A stretch of 27,373 bases of DNA from Spirochaetaceae bacterium (GCA_028820215.1 JAPPKD010000320.1:1-27373), one strand, 5' to 3'; positions 6,967-15,743 are shown, counted from the stretch's first letter. Translations and numbers: made by a program. Notes: generated by a model from the sequence alone, not told the origin.

Positions 6967-8676
6967 ATGAAACCGACACGTTTTCGCTTCGTCACGCTCA
7001 TCGGATTGCTCGCCTTCGCCCCGTTGCTGGCGGGTGCCGCCGGCCAAGCATCGGCCGGAGCCGCCGGCGATGCCCCGATGGAGGTCTCGTTCCTGATGGA
7101 GATCCGTTCGGGCGAGGAGTCGACCTGGTTTCTGGACCAGGTGGAGGAGAAGTTCAACGTCCGCATCGTCCCCAACGGCGTCTACCACGGCGACAAGGAG
7201 AAGGTGAGCCTGCTGCTCGCCACCGGTGAGTGTCCGGACTTGTTCTGCCCCGGCGACCCGTACGACAACCTGGCGCAGGGGCTCACCCGCACCATCCCGG
7301 TGGAGATGCTCCACGAGCACGCACCCCAGTACACCAAGCTGCTGAACGACTACTACCCGGTCGGCTGGCTGCTGGGCCAGAGCCCGGACGACCCGGACGA
7401 ATACGTGGCGCTGCACATGATCGGCGAGAATGCCGACACCCTGCTGACCTACGCCACCTTCCGCAGCGACTGGGCCGAGAACGTCGGCTTCACGGTGCCG
7501 AACCTGGATCAGGCGATGCAGGTCGATCCGATCGGTCGCGTGTTCTACCTGGACGAGGACTTCACGCTCGACCAGTTCGATGCGCTGCTGAAGGCGTTCC
7601 GCGACCAGGACCCGGACGGCAACGGCAAGAACGACACGATCCCGTGGGGCTCGAGCAACAACATCTTCTGGACCTGGTCGCCGCTGCTGGGCGCCTACGG
7701 CGTGCACTACGCCCCCAACTGGGCGCGGCCGGCGGGCGGCGGCAACTCGCTGGTCGACGGCGAGCTCTACTTCTGGGCGGTCTCGCCCCGCTACCGGGAC
7801 TTCCTGCTGCACGCGAACGAGTGGTGGAACGAGGGGCTGCTGGACAGCGAGTTCGCCAGCCTCTCGGTCGGCAAGTACTGGGAGAAGGTCGGCCAGGGCA
7901 TCATCGGCGCCGGCATGTCCAGTGCCTGGTACGCCGGCGGGCAGAACGAGCGCTTCTGGTCGCGTCCGCCCAACGCCTTCGCCACCGAGGAAGAAGCCGC
8001 CGCCGGCGTCAAGGTCCTGATGGTGCCGCCGCCGATCGGACCGACCGGCATTCAGGGGTCGCCGTCCGGCAAGGACACCGGCAACATCGGCGCCAGCTAC
8101 ATGAACATCGGCGCCAAGGTCTCCGACGAGAAGCTGGCCAAGATCCTGCAGGTGCTGGACTGGGCGCGCTACGGCGACGACCGCGTCTGGGTGCAGGCAG
8201 AGTTCGGGCAGCCCGGCGTGCACTTCGACTGGCAGGGCGAGGAGTGGAACTCCGCGGCGATGCTGCGGCCGATGGCCGAGGTCGCCGAAGGCAACTACCA
8301 GGTCGGCGGCTGGGGCGAGTCCTATCCCGGCGTGCAGACCCGCACCCGCTTCAAGTACCTGCTGCCGTTCCAGCTCGCCAGCTTCCTGGAGAACTACGCG
8401 ATCGACGGGCGCGGCCGCGAGCTGCAGACCAACTCCTACAAGATGGACTGGCTGGCCGAGACCCGCGTCGGTGAGCTGAACCGCCGCTACGGCGACACGC
8501 TGACCACGATCGAGGACGAGTTCCTGTACAAGGCCGTCATGGGCCAGGTCGACATCGAGTCCGAGTGGGACGCCTACGTGAAGAAGTGGCTGGACGCGGG
8601 CGGCCAGGAGTGGATGGACGAGATGAAGAAGATGCCGATCCGGGCCGAGTTCCTGAAGGGCAACATCGTCTACTGA
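6967..8676 (+). CDS. Extracellular solute-binding protein of a carbohydrate ABC importer (LipO-like)
   Basis: This is a periplasmic substrate-binding protein of 569 residues, in the size range of the large family-1 binding proteins that work with LplB/YtcP permeases. Residues 1-30 form a signal peptide: basic start, hydrophobic core, then ASA before Gly31. No lipobox cysteine is present, so it is probably a free or loosely held periplasmic protein, unlike many LipO homologues. The mature part contains tracts of Trp and Tyr suited to sugar stacking, and DPDGNGKNDTIPWG, a calcium-loop-like motif seen in these proteins. The ATG at 6967 is preferred: it starts the signal peptide and follows GGAGG (6951-6955) by 11 bases. 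It is followed by a terminator-like hairpin and two permease genes. The ATPase is not encoded nearby; a shared MsmX-type ATPase is likely. Confidence 0.9.
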   Translation: MKPTRFRFVTLIGLLAFAPLLAGAAGQASAGAAGDAPMEVSFLMEIRSGEESTWFLDQVEEKFNVRIVPNGVYHGDKEKVSLLLATGECPDLFCPGDPYDNLAQGLTRTIPVEMLHEHAPQYTKLLNDYYPVGWLLGQSPDDPDEYVALHMIGENADTLLTYATFRSDWAENVGFTVPNLDQAMQVDPIGRVFYLDEDFTLDQFDALLKAFRDQDPDGNGKNDTIPWGSSNNIFWTWSPLLGAYGVHYAPNWARPAGGGNSLVDGELYFWAVSPRYRDFLLHANEWWNEGLLDSEFASLSVGKYWEKVGQGIIGAGMSSAWYAGGQNERFWSRPPNAFATEEEAAAGVKVLMVPPPIGPTGIQGSPSGKDTGNIGASYMNIGAKVSDEKLAKILQVLDWARYGDDRVWVQAEFGQPGVHFDWQGEEWNSAAMLRPMAEVAEGNYQVGGWGESYPGVQTRTRFKYLLPFQLASFLENYAIDGRGRELQTNSYKMDWLAETRVGELNRRYGDTLTTIEDEFLYKAVMGQVDIESEWDAYVKKWLDAGGQEWMDEMKKMPIRAEFLKGNIVY

Positions 8677-8703
8677 CCTGCCCGACCTGACGGTGCTTGC
8701 GAC

Positions 8704-8739
8704 GAGGGGGTGAGAGCGAATCCACCCCCTCTTTTCTTT
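8704..8739 (+). terminator. Rho-independent terminator/attenuator inside the ABC operon
   Basis: GAGGGGGTG (8704-8712) pairs perfectly with CACCCCCTC (8723-8731) around a ten-base loop, followed by TTTTCTTT. It sits between the binding-protein gene and the first permease gene. Partial termination here would give the usual excess of binding protein over permeases, and the stem would protect the upstream mRNA 3' end. Confidence 0.88.
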
Positions 8740-8756
8740 CTGAAGGATGTGAGGCG

Positions 8757-9704
8757 ATGGCGAGCGCGATAGACCAGCGGGCACTGGCCGAGCGCCAGCG
8801 CGGGGAGAAGTGGCGCAAGGCCAGGCGCATGGCGCCGCTCTACGTGTTCCTGCTGTTCCCGATGACCGCCGTCTTCATCTTCCACTACATCCCGATCTAC
8901 GGGGTGCAGATCGCCTTCAAGGAGTTCCAGATCGGGCGCGGCATCTGGGCCAGCCCGTGGGCCGGCTTCCTGCAGTTCGAGATGCTGTTCAGCAACCCGT
9001 TCTTCGGCCGGATCATGCGCAACACGGTCATCCTGAGCCTGCTGCGCATCGGCTTCGCCGTGCCCGCGCCGCTGCTGCTGGCGTTGCTGATCAACGAGGT
9101 CAGCAGGATGCCGGTGAAGCGGACGATCCAGTCCATCTCCTACCTGCCGCACTTCATGTCGTGGGTGGTGCTCTCTGGCATGCTGTTCGAGGTGCTCTCG
9201 CCGCAGCGCGGGCTGGTGGCGCTGTCCGCGAACCTGTTCGGCACCCCGGCGGTGAACCTGTTCACGGACGAGGCGTTCTTCCGCCCTCTGCTGGTGACGT
9301 CGGACATCTGGAAGGAGGCCGGCTGGGGCGCGATCATCTACTTGGCGGCGATCGCCTCGATCGACCCGGAGCTGTACGAGGCGTCGTCGATCGACGGCGC
9401 CAACCGCCTGCAGCGCGCCTGGCACATCACCATTCCGTCGCTGGTTCCGGTGCTCACCATCCTGCTGCTGCTGCGCATCGGCAACATCATGGAGGCCGGC
9501 TTCGACCAGGTGCTGAACCTGTACAGTCCGCCGGTGTACGAGGTGGGCGACATCATCGACACCTACGAGTACCGGGTCGGCCTGATCGACCGGCGCTACG
9601 ACTTCTCCACCGCGGTGGGCCTGTTCAAGAACGGCATCGGCCTGGCCCTGCTGCTCGGCGTCAATGTCGTCGTGCGCCGCTACAGCGACTATGGTCTCTG
9701 GTAG
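8757..9704 (+). CDS. Carbohydrate ABC transporter permease, LplB type
   Basis: This is the first inner-membrane subunit of the importer, 315 residues with about six hydrophobic segments (first at residues 26-43). The cytoplasmic EAA loop, which docks the ATPase, is recognisable around 208-228 (YEASSIDGA, then IPSL). The segments SYLPHFMSWVVLSG and IYGVQIAFKEF are characteristic of the LplB group, which imports complex oligosaccharides. The ATG follows AAGGA (8743-8747) by nine bases and lies 18 nt after the T-tract of the attenuator. The gene overlaps the next permease by 14 nt, indicating translational coupling. Substrate is unknown; the divergent sulfatase suggests a decorated glycan. Confidence 0.92.
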   Translation: MASAIDQRALAERQRGEKWRKARRMAPLYVFLLFPMTAVFIFHYIPIYGVQIAFKEFQIGRGIWASPWAGFLQFEMLFSNPFFGRIMRNTVILSLLRIGFAVPAPLLLALLINEVSRMPVKRTIQSISYLPHFMSWVVLSGMLFEVLSPQRGLVALSANLFGTPAVNLFTDEAFFRPLLVTSDIWKEAGWGAIIYLAAIASIDPELYEASSIDGANRLQRAWHITIPSLVPVLTILLLLRIGNIMEAGFDQVLNLYSPPVYEVGDIIDTYEYRVGLIDRRYDFSTAVGLFKNGIGLALLLGVNVVVRRYSDYGLW

Positions 9705-10617
9705 CGCTCCGCTGCGCCTGTCGCGGGTGCGGAGGGGCCGGAGCGGGGGAGCCGTGGCCTTCGACGCGGTCAACTTGGCGTTGCTCTCCCTCTACTGCCT
9801 GACCATCCTGTATCCGTTCTGGTCGACCCTGGTGCTGTCGTTCGCACCGGCCGAGGAGGCGGGCACGCTCGGCTTCCGGGTGTGGAACGAGCGCTGGACC
9901 GCCAGCGCCTATCGGTTCGCGTTCTCGGAGTTCGGCAACGCCGGCGTCGCCTACTACAACTCCATCTACCGCACCGTTCTGGGCGTCGCCCTGGCACTCG
10001 CCATGACGCTGCTGGCCGCCTATCCGCTTGCCAAGCGCGATCTGCCCGGTCGCAAGTGGATCACACTCTACTTCCTGCTGATGCTGTTCTTCACCGGCGG
10101 CCTGATCCCGCGCTTTCTGCTGGTGCGCGGCATCGGCCTGCTCGACACGCGCTGGGCGCTGATCCTGCCGCTCGCGGCGCAGGCCTACTACGTGATCATC
10201 ATGCGCAACTTTCTGATGACCATCGACAGCGCCTACGAGGAGTCGGCGTTCATCGACGGCGCCAGCTACCTGCAGGTGCTGGTGCGCATCATCGTGCCGC
10301 TCGCCAAGCCGGTGATCGCGACCATCGCGCTGTGGTCGGCGGTGCAGCACTGGAACTCCTGGCTCGACGCCCTGATCTACCTCAACAGCGAGTCGAAGGT
10401 GGTGCTGCAGACGCTGCTGCGCCGGCTGGTGCGCGCCTGGGAGCAGGAGGCCACTGACGCGCTGGACATGTTCCTCTCCACCTACGCGGCAAAGGTGCCC
10501 TCGGAGGCGGCCAAGGCGGCGGTGATCGTGATCACGATCGGCCCCATCATCGCCCTGTACCCGTTCCTGCAGCGCTACTTCATCAAGGGGATCTTCCTGG
10601 GGTCGCTGAAGGGCTGA
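9691..10617 (+). CDS. Carbohydrate ABC transporter permease, YtcP/LplC type
   Basis: This is the second permease subunit, 308 residues and six hydrophobic segments. The EAA loop reads YEESAFIDGASYLQVLVRI then IVPL, near residues 185-210. The C-terminus ends YFIKGIFLGSLKG, the hallmark ending of this family, so the gene is complete. I chose the ATG at 9691, which lies inside the 3' end of the first permease and overlaps its stop by 14 nt. An upstream in-frame start at 9664 would add nine polar residues and a longer overlap. It is the last gene of the operon: the next gene is on the opposite strand and ends three bases later. Confidence 0.92.
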   Translation: MVSGSAPLRLSRVRRGRSGGAVAFDAVNLALLSLYCLTILYPFWSTLVLSFAPAEEAGTLGFRVWNERWTASAYRFAFSEFGNAGVAYYNSIYRTVLGVALALAMTLLAAYPLAKRDLPGRKWITLYFLLMLFFTGGLIPRFLLVRGIGLLDTRWALILPLAAQAYYVIIMRNFLMTIDSAYEESAFIDGASYLQVLVRIIVPLAKPVIATIALWSAVQHWNSWLDALIYLNSESKVVLQTLLRRLVRAWEQEATDALDMFLSTYAAKVPSEAAKAAVIVITIGPIIALYPFLQRYFIKGIFLGSLKG

Positions 10618-10620
10618 CCG

Positions 10621-11742
10621 TCAGAGCCGGTCGGCACTCGGAATGTACGCCGGCAGCGGGAACCACGAGACCGGCAGGGGCGGCGGCAGGGGGCCGAACA
10701 GCGCCCGCATCGCCGCGATCTCGTCCATCGTGAAGTCTGCGGGTTCGTCGGTGGATACTGCCTCGGCGCGAGTACCGTCGACGCTGAGGCGCAGCCGATT
10801 CGCCTCGCCGATCTGCAGGACCAGGCTGCCCGGCTCGGCACCGCCTGCGCGGACGCGTTCGCGCAGCAGGGCGGTCAGCACCGCCGGCCAGTCGAACACC
10901 TGCCAACTATCGGCGAAGCGCACGTTCGTGCCCTCCGCGATCGCGTCGAGGCTCCTCACCAGCGCAGTCTGCGCCGGCGACACGCAGACCGTCACGGAGG
11001 AGATGTCCCGTTCGGCGCACCACGCGGCGGCGATCCGCAGCGCGGCCGATGTGTCGGCAGCTAGCAGCTCGGTGACCTGCGAGCCGTCGCCGCCGGCGAT
11101 CAGGTAGCCGATCAGCTCGCCGCCGGTGACCGCGGCGTGCGGCCGGTTGTTCCAGCTCGAGCAGATCGCGATGAACTCCGCGGCCGGCCGCTCGCAGCGC
11201 ACGGGCTGCCCGGCATGCAGGTGCCGCGCGTCCGCGAGCAGCGGGTCGTCGTCGGTCAGGCGACGGAACTCGATCCCCGTGCCGTCGACGCCGGCCGCCT
11301 GCAGATCGTCCCGCTCCAGCGTGAAACGCAGCTCGGTCCCGGACTGCTCGTAGCCGAAGTGCCGGTAGCGGGGTCTACGGCCGCTGAGCCACGAGATGGG
11401 ATAGCCGGCGGCGCGGACCTCCTCCACACAGTGGCGCATCAGCGTGCTCATCAGGCCCCTGCCGCGATACCGCGGATGGGTCGAGACGCCGCCGATACAG
11501 GCCACCCGCAGCGCCGCGCCGCCCACGTGCCAGGTGAGCGGGAAGACGCCGACCGCCGCCACCAGCCGCCCGTCGCGCCGGATCGCGTAGTTGCAGCTCA
11601 TGAGCTCCTCGGTGGGCCGGTAGATCTTCGGCAGCAGCGACGGGAAGTCGTGCGGCCCGTGCGAGAAGGAGAAGGCGTAGTTGAGCAGGTCCATCGCCTC
11701 CCCGAAGTCCGCCGCCGTGAGCTGGACGATCCGTTCACTCAC
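10621..11742 (-). CDS. GNAT family N-acetyltransferase, Eis-like
   Basis: This 373-residue protein is of the enlarged Eis/acetyltransferase type, well above a minimal GNAT domain. The N-terminal GNAT part has the acetyl-CoA motif A, VSTHPRYRGRGLMSTLM, at residues 86-102, with the pyrophosphate-binding R-x-x-G-x-G at 91-96. A second, degenerate GNAT half follows, then a C-terminal sterol-carrier-like region (about 290-373, LRLSVDGTRAEAV). Eis relatives acetylate lysines or aminoglycoside amines; the substrate here is unknown. The GTG at 11740-11742 is preceded by GAGG with eight-base spacing. The gene ends three bases from the ABC operon on the other strand. Its 5' flank is occupied by the relic of a permease gene, suggesting it was inserted there. 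Confidence 0.85.
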   Translation of the reverse strand: MSERIVQLTAADFGEAMDLLNYAFSFSHGPHDFPSLLPKIYRPTEELMSCNYAIRRDGRLVAAVGVFPLTWHVGGAALRVACIGGVSTHPRYRGRGLMSTLMRHCVEEVRAAGYPISWLSGRRPRYRHFGYEQSGTELRFTLERDDLQAAGVDGTGIEFRRLTDDDPLLADARHLHAGQPVRCERPAAEFIAICSSWNNRPHAAVTGGELIGYLIAGGDGSQVTELLAADTSAALRIAAAWCAERDISSVTVCVSPAQTALVRSLDAIAEGTNVRFADSWQVFDWPAVLTALLRERVRAGGAEPGSLVLQIGEANRLRLSVDGTRAEAVSTDEPADFTMDEIAAMRALFGPLPPPLPVSWFPLPAYIPSADRL

Positions 11743-11779
11743 CGTGCGTTCCTCATGTTCGCCTTCATGCCCTGCACCA

Positions 11780-11896
11780 CGGACCCAGATCATACTGGAC
11801 GCCATGCTGATCGGGGCGGCGCCGATCGTGCTGACGTTCCTGTTCGCGCAGCGGCAGATCATCGGCGGCCTGACCCGCGGCGCGGTCAAGGGTTGA
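11780..11896 (+). pseudogene. Relic of a MalG-type sugar ABC permease (C-terminus only)
   Basis: The frame ending at the TGA 11894-11896 reads QIILDAMLIGAAPIVLTF, then LFAQRQIIGGLTRGAVKG and a stop. This is the last transmembrane helix and hallmark C-terminal tail (QR-x-x-x-x-G-L-T-x-G-A-V-K-G) of CUT1 permeases of the MalG kind. No permease coding is recognisable upstream in any frame, because the acetyltransferase gene begins at 11742 on the other strand. About 85-90% of the gene is therefore missing. It is distinct from the intact permease at 9691, which ends differently. It points to a lost maltodextrin-type transporter just ahead of the glycosidase. Confidence 0.8.
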
Positions 11897-11930
11897 CCGC
11901 GCGGGAACGGTTTCGTAGGAGAAGGTCAGC

Positions 11931-12140
11931 ATGGATGCCAATGTGTTCCTCGGTGCCTTGATGGTCGTGTACGGAATCGTGACGCTGATCCTGCGCAGGG
12001 TTGCGCCGGACCGTTTCTGGAAACTGGAGACCATGAAGAAGAAGTGGGGCGAGAAAGCGGCCCTGCGGATTCATGTCATCGGGTACACGGTCCTGCCCCT
12101 GGTAGCCGGCACCGTGCTCATCATTCGCGGCCTGGCGTAG
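11931..12140 (+). CDS. Small two-helix membrane protein of unknown function
   Basis: This 69-residue protein has an excellent ribosome binding site (AGGAGAAGG at 11917-11925, five bases before ATG). Residues 3-20 form one hydrophobic helix. A basic amphipathic linker follows (RRVAPDRFWKLETMKKKWG), then a second helix from about 49 to 66 ending RGLA. This arrangement suggests an inner-membrane hairpin with the positive linker in the cytoplasm. I do not recognise the family with certainty; small membrane immunity-like proteins have a similar shape. It lies 34 nt after the permease relic and 10 nt before the glycosidase frame, so it was probably part of that operon. Confidence 0.72.
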   Translation: MDANVFLGALMVVYGIVTLILRRVAPDRFWKLETMKKKWGEKAALRIHVIGYTVLPLVAGTVLIIRGLA

Positions 12141-12150
12141 CACGGGATCG

Positions 12151-15100
12151 GTGAGCCGCCGCCACGACGACGATCGCGGCATCTACGGCCTGCCCGGTGA
12201 CGTGTCGCCCTGGGACGTGCGCTTCGACGCCGGAGACCGGGCGTTCCTGGACGCGGAGGGCGATGGACGGTTCCGCCTGCGCGTGTGGACGGAGCCGGCG
12301 CTGGGGGCCGCCCGCCTGGTGGTGCGGACGGGCCGGCAGGTGAGTCGCATGCCATGACGGCGGTCGCGGCGAGCGAGCGCTCACCTTCTGGGAGACGGTC
12401 GCCGGGCCGTTCGCCGCCGGCTCGCTGTACTCGTTCGCGTTCCGCGCGGACGGCGGCCGCGGCCAGGGCGTCTACCTGTCGCCGGCCGGCATCACCGTCG
12501 CCATCGAGCGGCTCGACCGCTGGCGCTTCCCGGATCCGGCGTCCGGGGAGATGGTGCCGCTCGCGGTGCCCGACTGGGTCGCCACGGAGATCCCCGCAGG
12601 GCGGCTGAGCGCGGACGACAGGCGCTTCCTGCTGGAGCGCTTCTTCGACGTCAATCCCCGCGTGATCGCCCGCTTCCCGCGCTACCGGGAGCTGGCCGAC
12701 GACCGCGCCGGCCGCGGCATCGACGCGGCGCTGGAAGCGTGGTCGGAGCAGGACTTCCGCGATCTGCAGGTGCTGTTCAACCTCGCCTGGACCGATCCCG
12801 ACTTCCTGGCCGCCGCGCCGCTGGCGGAGCTGGTGGAACGCGGACGCGGCTACGTCGAGGCGGACAAGGAGACGGTGCTGGCCGAGCACCGGCGCATCCT
12901 CCGGCAGGTGATCCCCCTGCACGCGCGACTGTGGGAGGAAGGCCGCATCGAGGTGACCACCACGCCGCTCGCGCACCCGATCCTGCCGCTGATCGCGGAT
13001 ACCGACTTCGCGCTTGCAGGCGACCCCACCGCGCGCCTGCCCGAGCATCGCTTCCGGGAGATCATCGACGCCGACCAGCAGGTCATCCGTGGCCTGGACG
13101 TCGCCGAGCGGCTGCTCGGCCGGCGTCCCGCGGGCATGTGGCCGGCGGAGGGGGCGGTCGCGCAGCTCGTCATGTCGCTCTTCTCCAAGAACGGCGTGCG
13201 CTGGGTCGCGACCGGCGAGGACGTGCTGGCGCGCAGCCTGGGCGTGTCCATTACGCGCGACGGCAGCGACACGGTCGAGCAGAGCGAGCTGTACCGGCCG
13301 TGGCAGGCGACGCTGCGGCGCAACCCGCCGGTTCCGATCTTCTTCCGCGACGTACGGCTGTCCGACCTGATCGGCTTCGAGTACTCCGGCATGCCCGGGG
13401 GCGCGGCGGCGGCCGATTTCATGCGCCGGCTGCGCGCCATCCGCGACCGGCTGGACGCCGAGGGGCGGCTCGGCGGCGCGCAGCCTCCCGTGGTGTCGGT
13501 GATCCTGGACGGCGAGAACGCGTGGGAGCACTACGCCAACGACGGCAAGGACTTCCTGCGCGCCCTCTACCGGCGGCTGGAGCAGGCGGACTGGGTGGCG
13601 ACCATCACGCCGTCGGAATACCTGCAGCGGTTCGCGGAGCCGGAGCCGCTGGGCGAGGTGTTTCCCGCCTCCTGGTTCCAGCCCAACTTCGCCACCTGGT
13701 TCGGCGAGGAAGAGGAGGCGCTGGCATGGGACTACCTGTGGCGGGTGCGCGACGACCTGCGCCGGGCGGATCGGTCGGGCGAGGTGGAAGGCGAGGCGCT
13801 GGCCGCCGCCTACGAGCCCATGCTGTTCGCCGAGGGCTCGGACTGGTTCTGGTGGTACGGATCCGACCAGGAGTCCGGCGACGACGGCTACTTCGACCGC
13901 GCGTTCCGGGAGTTGCTGGGCCAGGTCTACGACCGGCTCGGCCGGGAGCGGCCGCCGTTCCTGCAGGTGCCGATCATCCCGTCGGCGCCGGTCCCGGTGG
14001 TCCGTCAGCCGGACGAGGCGGCGGAGGTCACGGTCGATGGAGATCTCGGCGAGTGGTCGGCGGCGGCGCGCACTGGCGTGGCGTTCATCGAGCCGCCCGC
14101 GCGCCTTCGGTTCGCTTTCGATCCGGAGAACCTGTACGTGGCGCTCGACGGCCCGGCGGCCGGCGAGGCGGTGGATCTGTACCTGCAGGGATCGGGCACC
14201 GCGGTCGGGCTCAACTTGGCCGGCCGCGTGCTCGGCTTCCGCGCCACCCACGTGGCGCGCTCCGGCGGGGAGGGGGAAGCGTGCCTGGTCGCCCTGGCCA
14301 CGCCGGAGACCTGCGAGCCGCTGCCCGCCGGCGGCTCGGAGGAGGGCGTGGAGCTGCAGATCCCGTTCGCCATGCTCGGCGCGATGGAGTCGGGCGACCT
14401 GGTCAGGATCGTCGCCGAGCTTCCGGGCGCCGGCATCGAGCTCGGCGGCGGAGCGGTCCGCGCCCTGCAGGTGCCGGACATCTCGGCGATGACCGTGCTG
14501 ATCGATATAGAGGATCCGGCCGGCGACGACCACGGCCCCGGCGCCTACACCTATCCGCTCGACGAGGTGTTCGCCGCCGGCAGCTACGACCTGACGCGTT
14601 TCCAGGTCGGCACCGATGACGAGCACCTGATCTTCGCGTTCGAGGTGCGCGCGCCGATCGCCAATCCCTGGGGCTCGCCGCGCGGCCTGTCGGTGCAGAC
14701 ATTCGACGTCTACGTCGACACGGATGCGGACAGGGAGGGCGGAGCCCGCCTGCTGCTGCCCGGCCGCAACGCCGCGCTGCCGGCGGGCCACGGCTGGGAG
14801 TACGCGCTCACCGTGGAGGGCTGGGACTCCGCGTTCTACGTGGCTGACGCGGCCGGGGCGCTGGAAGAGCGCCAGCCGTCCTTCGACCTGGTGGTGTTTC
14901 CCGCCAAGGGCCGGGTGGTGATCCGGCTCCCGCGGAAGCTCTTTCCGGAAGGCGATCCGGCGGAATGGGGGTACGCCGCCGCGATGATGTCGCAGGAGGG
15001 GTTCCCGTCGGCCGGCGTGCGCCGCATCCGCGACGTGGAACGTTCGGCCGAGCGCTGGCGCCTGGGAGGCGGGTCAGGTGCCGTCAACCAGCCCCGCATC

Positions 15101-15229
15101 CTGGACGTGGCATGGCCGGAGCGCGGCGTGCAGGAGGAGTTGCTCTCCGACTACCCGCCCGCGACCGGCTCGATCGACGGCCTGACCGCAGACGACTTCG
15201 GCCGCATCCCGCTGCTCCGCGCGAACTGA
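12151..15229 (+). pseudogene. GH57-type amylopullulanase-like glycosidase with GH13-style N-domain, frameshifted and lacking region 1
   Basis: A GTG at 12151 opens a frame reading GIYGLPGDVSPWDVRFDAGD, the start of an alpha-amylase-type N-domain. It stops at 12355-12357. The same domain continues one frame over (ERALTFWETVAGPF, then LYSFAFRADG), open from 12344 to 15229. After VPDWV (about 12568-12582), where GH13 enzymes would start their barrel, the sequence turns into a GH57 core: FLLERFFDVNP, DLQVLFNLAW, EVTTTPLAHPILPLI, GMWPAEG (nucleophile Glu at 13148-13150) and DGENAWEHY (acid/base Asp at 13508-13510), then SDWFWWYGSD. The HQP segment that begins every GH57 barrel is absent. From about 14020 come DOMON/glucodextranase C-like beta modules. 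The family acts on alpha-glucans. With a frameshift and a missing first strand it is probably inactive, unless the shift is a sequencing error. Confidence 0.8.
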
Positions 15230-15249
15230 CGTTGACGGGCAGGGGCGGC

Positions 15250-15675
15250 TTGCCTACGTTTGCGGCTGCCTCCGTGGGAACCTCGTCCGACCGAATCATC
15301 GCCGCCGCAATCGCGGCTCGGCAGGCGGCGTACGCACCCTATTCCGAGTTCCGCGTAGGCGCCGCGGTACGGAGCGAGAGCGGCGTCGTCTACACCGGCT
15401 GCAACGTCGAGAACGCGGCCTATCCCGAGGGGATCTGTGCCGAGGCGGCAGCGATTGCCGCCATGGTCATGGCCGGCGAGCGCCGTATCGTGGAGATAGC
15501 CGTGGCCGGCGGCGGTGACCACCTGTGCACCCCCTGCGGCGGATGCCGGCAGAAGATCCGGGAGTTCGCCGCTGACACCACCCCGGTCCTCGTGTGCGAC
15601 CCCGACGGACTCCGGCGGCGCTTCACGCTGGGCGACCTGCTCCCCGAGTCCTTCGGGCCACACAACGTCGCTTGA
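15250..15675 (+). CDS. cdd: Cytidine deaminase
   Basis: This 141-residue homotetrameric-type enzyme deaminates cytidine and deoxycytidine to uridine in pyrimidine salvage. The substrate loop FRVGAAVRSESG and TGCNVENAAYPEGICAE are textbook. Zinc ligands are C63 (within C-A-E, E65 being the proton shuttle), C96 and C99 in PCGGCRQ. Start choice is uncertain. The TTG at 15250 follows AGGGG (15241-15245) by four bases and gives a slightly long protein; a GTG at 15274 would give 133 residues, closer to the usual length, but has no ribosome site. It lies 20 nt after the glycosidase and may be co-transcribed. It converges with the AbiE operon. Confidence 0.92.
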   Translation: MPTFAAASVGTSSDRIIAAAIAARQAAYAPYSEFRVGAAVRSESGVVYTGCNVENAAYPEGICAEAAAIAAMVMAGERRIVEIAVAGGGDHLCTPCGGCRQKIREFAADTTPVLVCDPDGLRRRFTLGDLLPESFGPHNVA

Positions 15676-15743
15676 GTGCTTGAGTTGCGCTCTCCCATCG
15701 TGGCGGCACGCGGGGAGTCTCCATCGAGATTGTTCATCATGTG

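Noticed and set aside
6589..8784. Long minus-strand open frame opposite the binding-protein gene
   Set aside because: The plus-strand binding protein has a signal peptide and family features; the antisense reading is compositionally biased and has none.
11931..12140. Naming the two-helix protein an immunity protein
   Set aside because: Only general topology is similar; no toxin gene is adjacent and no diagnostic motif was seen.
12343..12358. Programmed +1 frameshift site at CCA-TGA-C in the glycosidase
   Set aside because: It lacks the slippery codon and close Shine-Dalgarno of RF2-type sites, and the gene also lacks GH57 region 1. Mutation or sequencing error is simpler.
12071..14791. Very long open frame on the minus strand opposite the glycosidase
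   Set aside because: Its reading is rich in Arg, Gly, Ala and His with no recognisable motif, whereas the plus frame has clear GH57 motifs. Long antisense frames are expected at this GC content.
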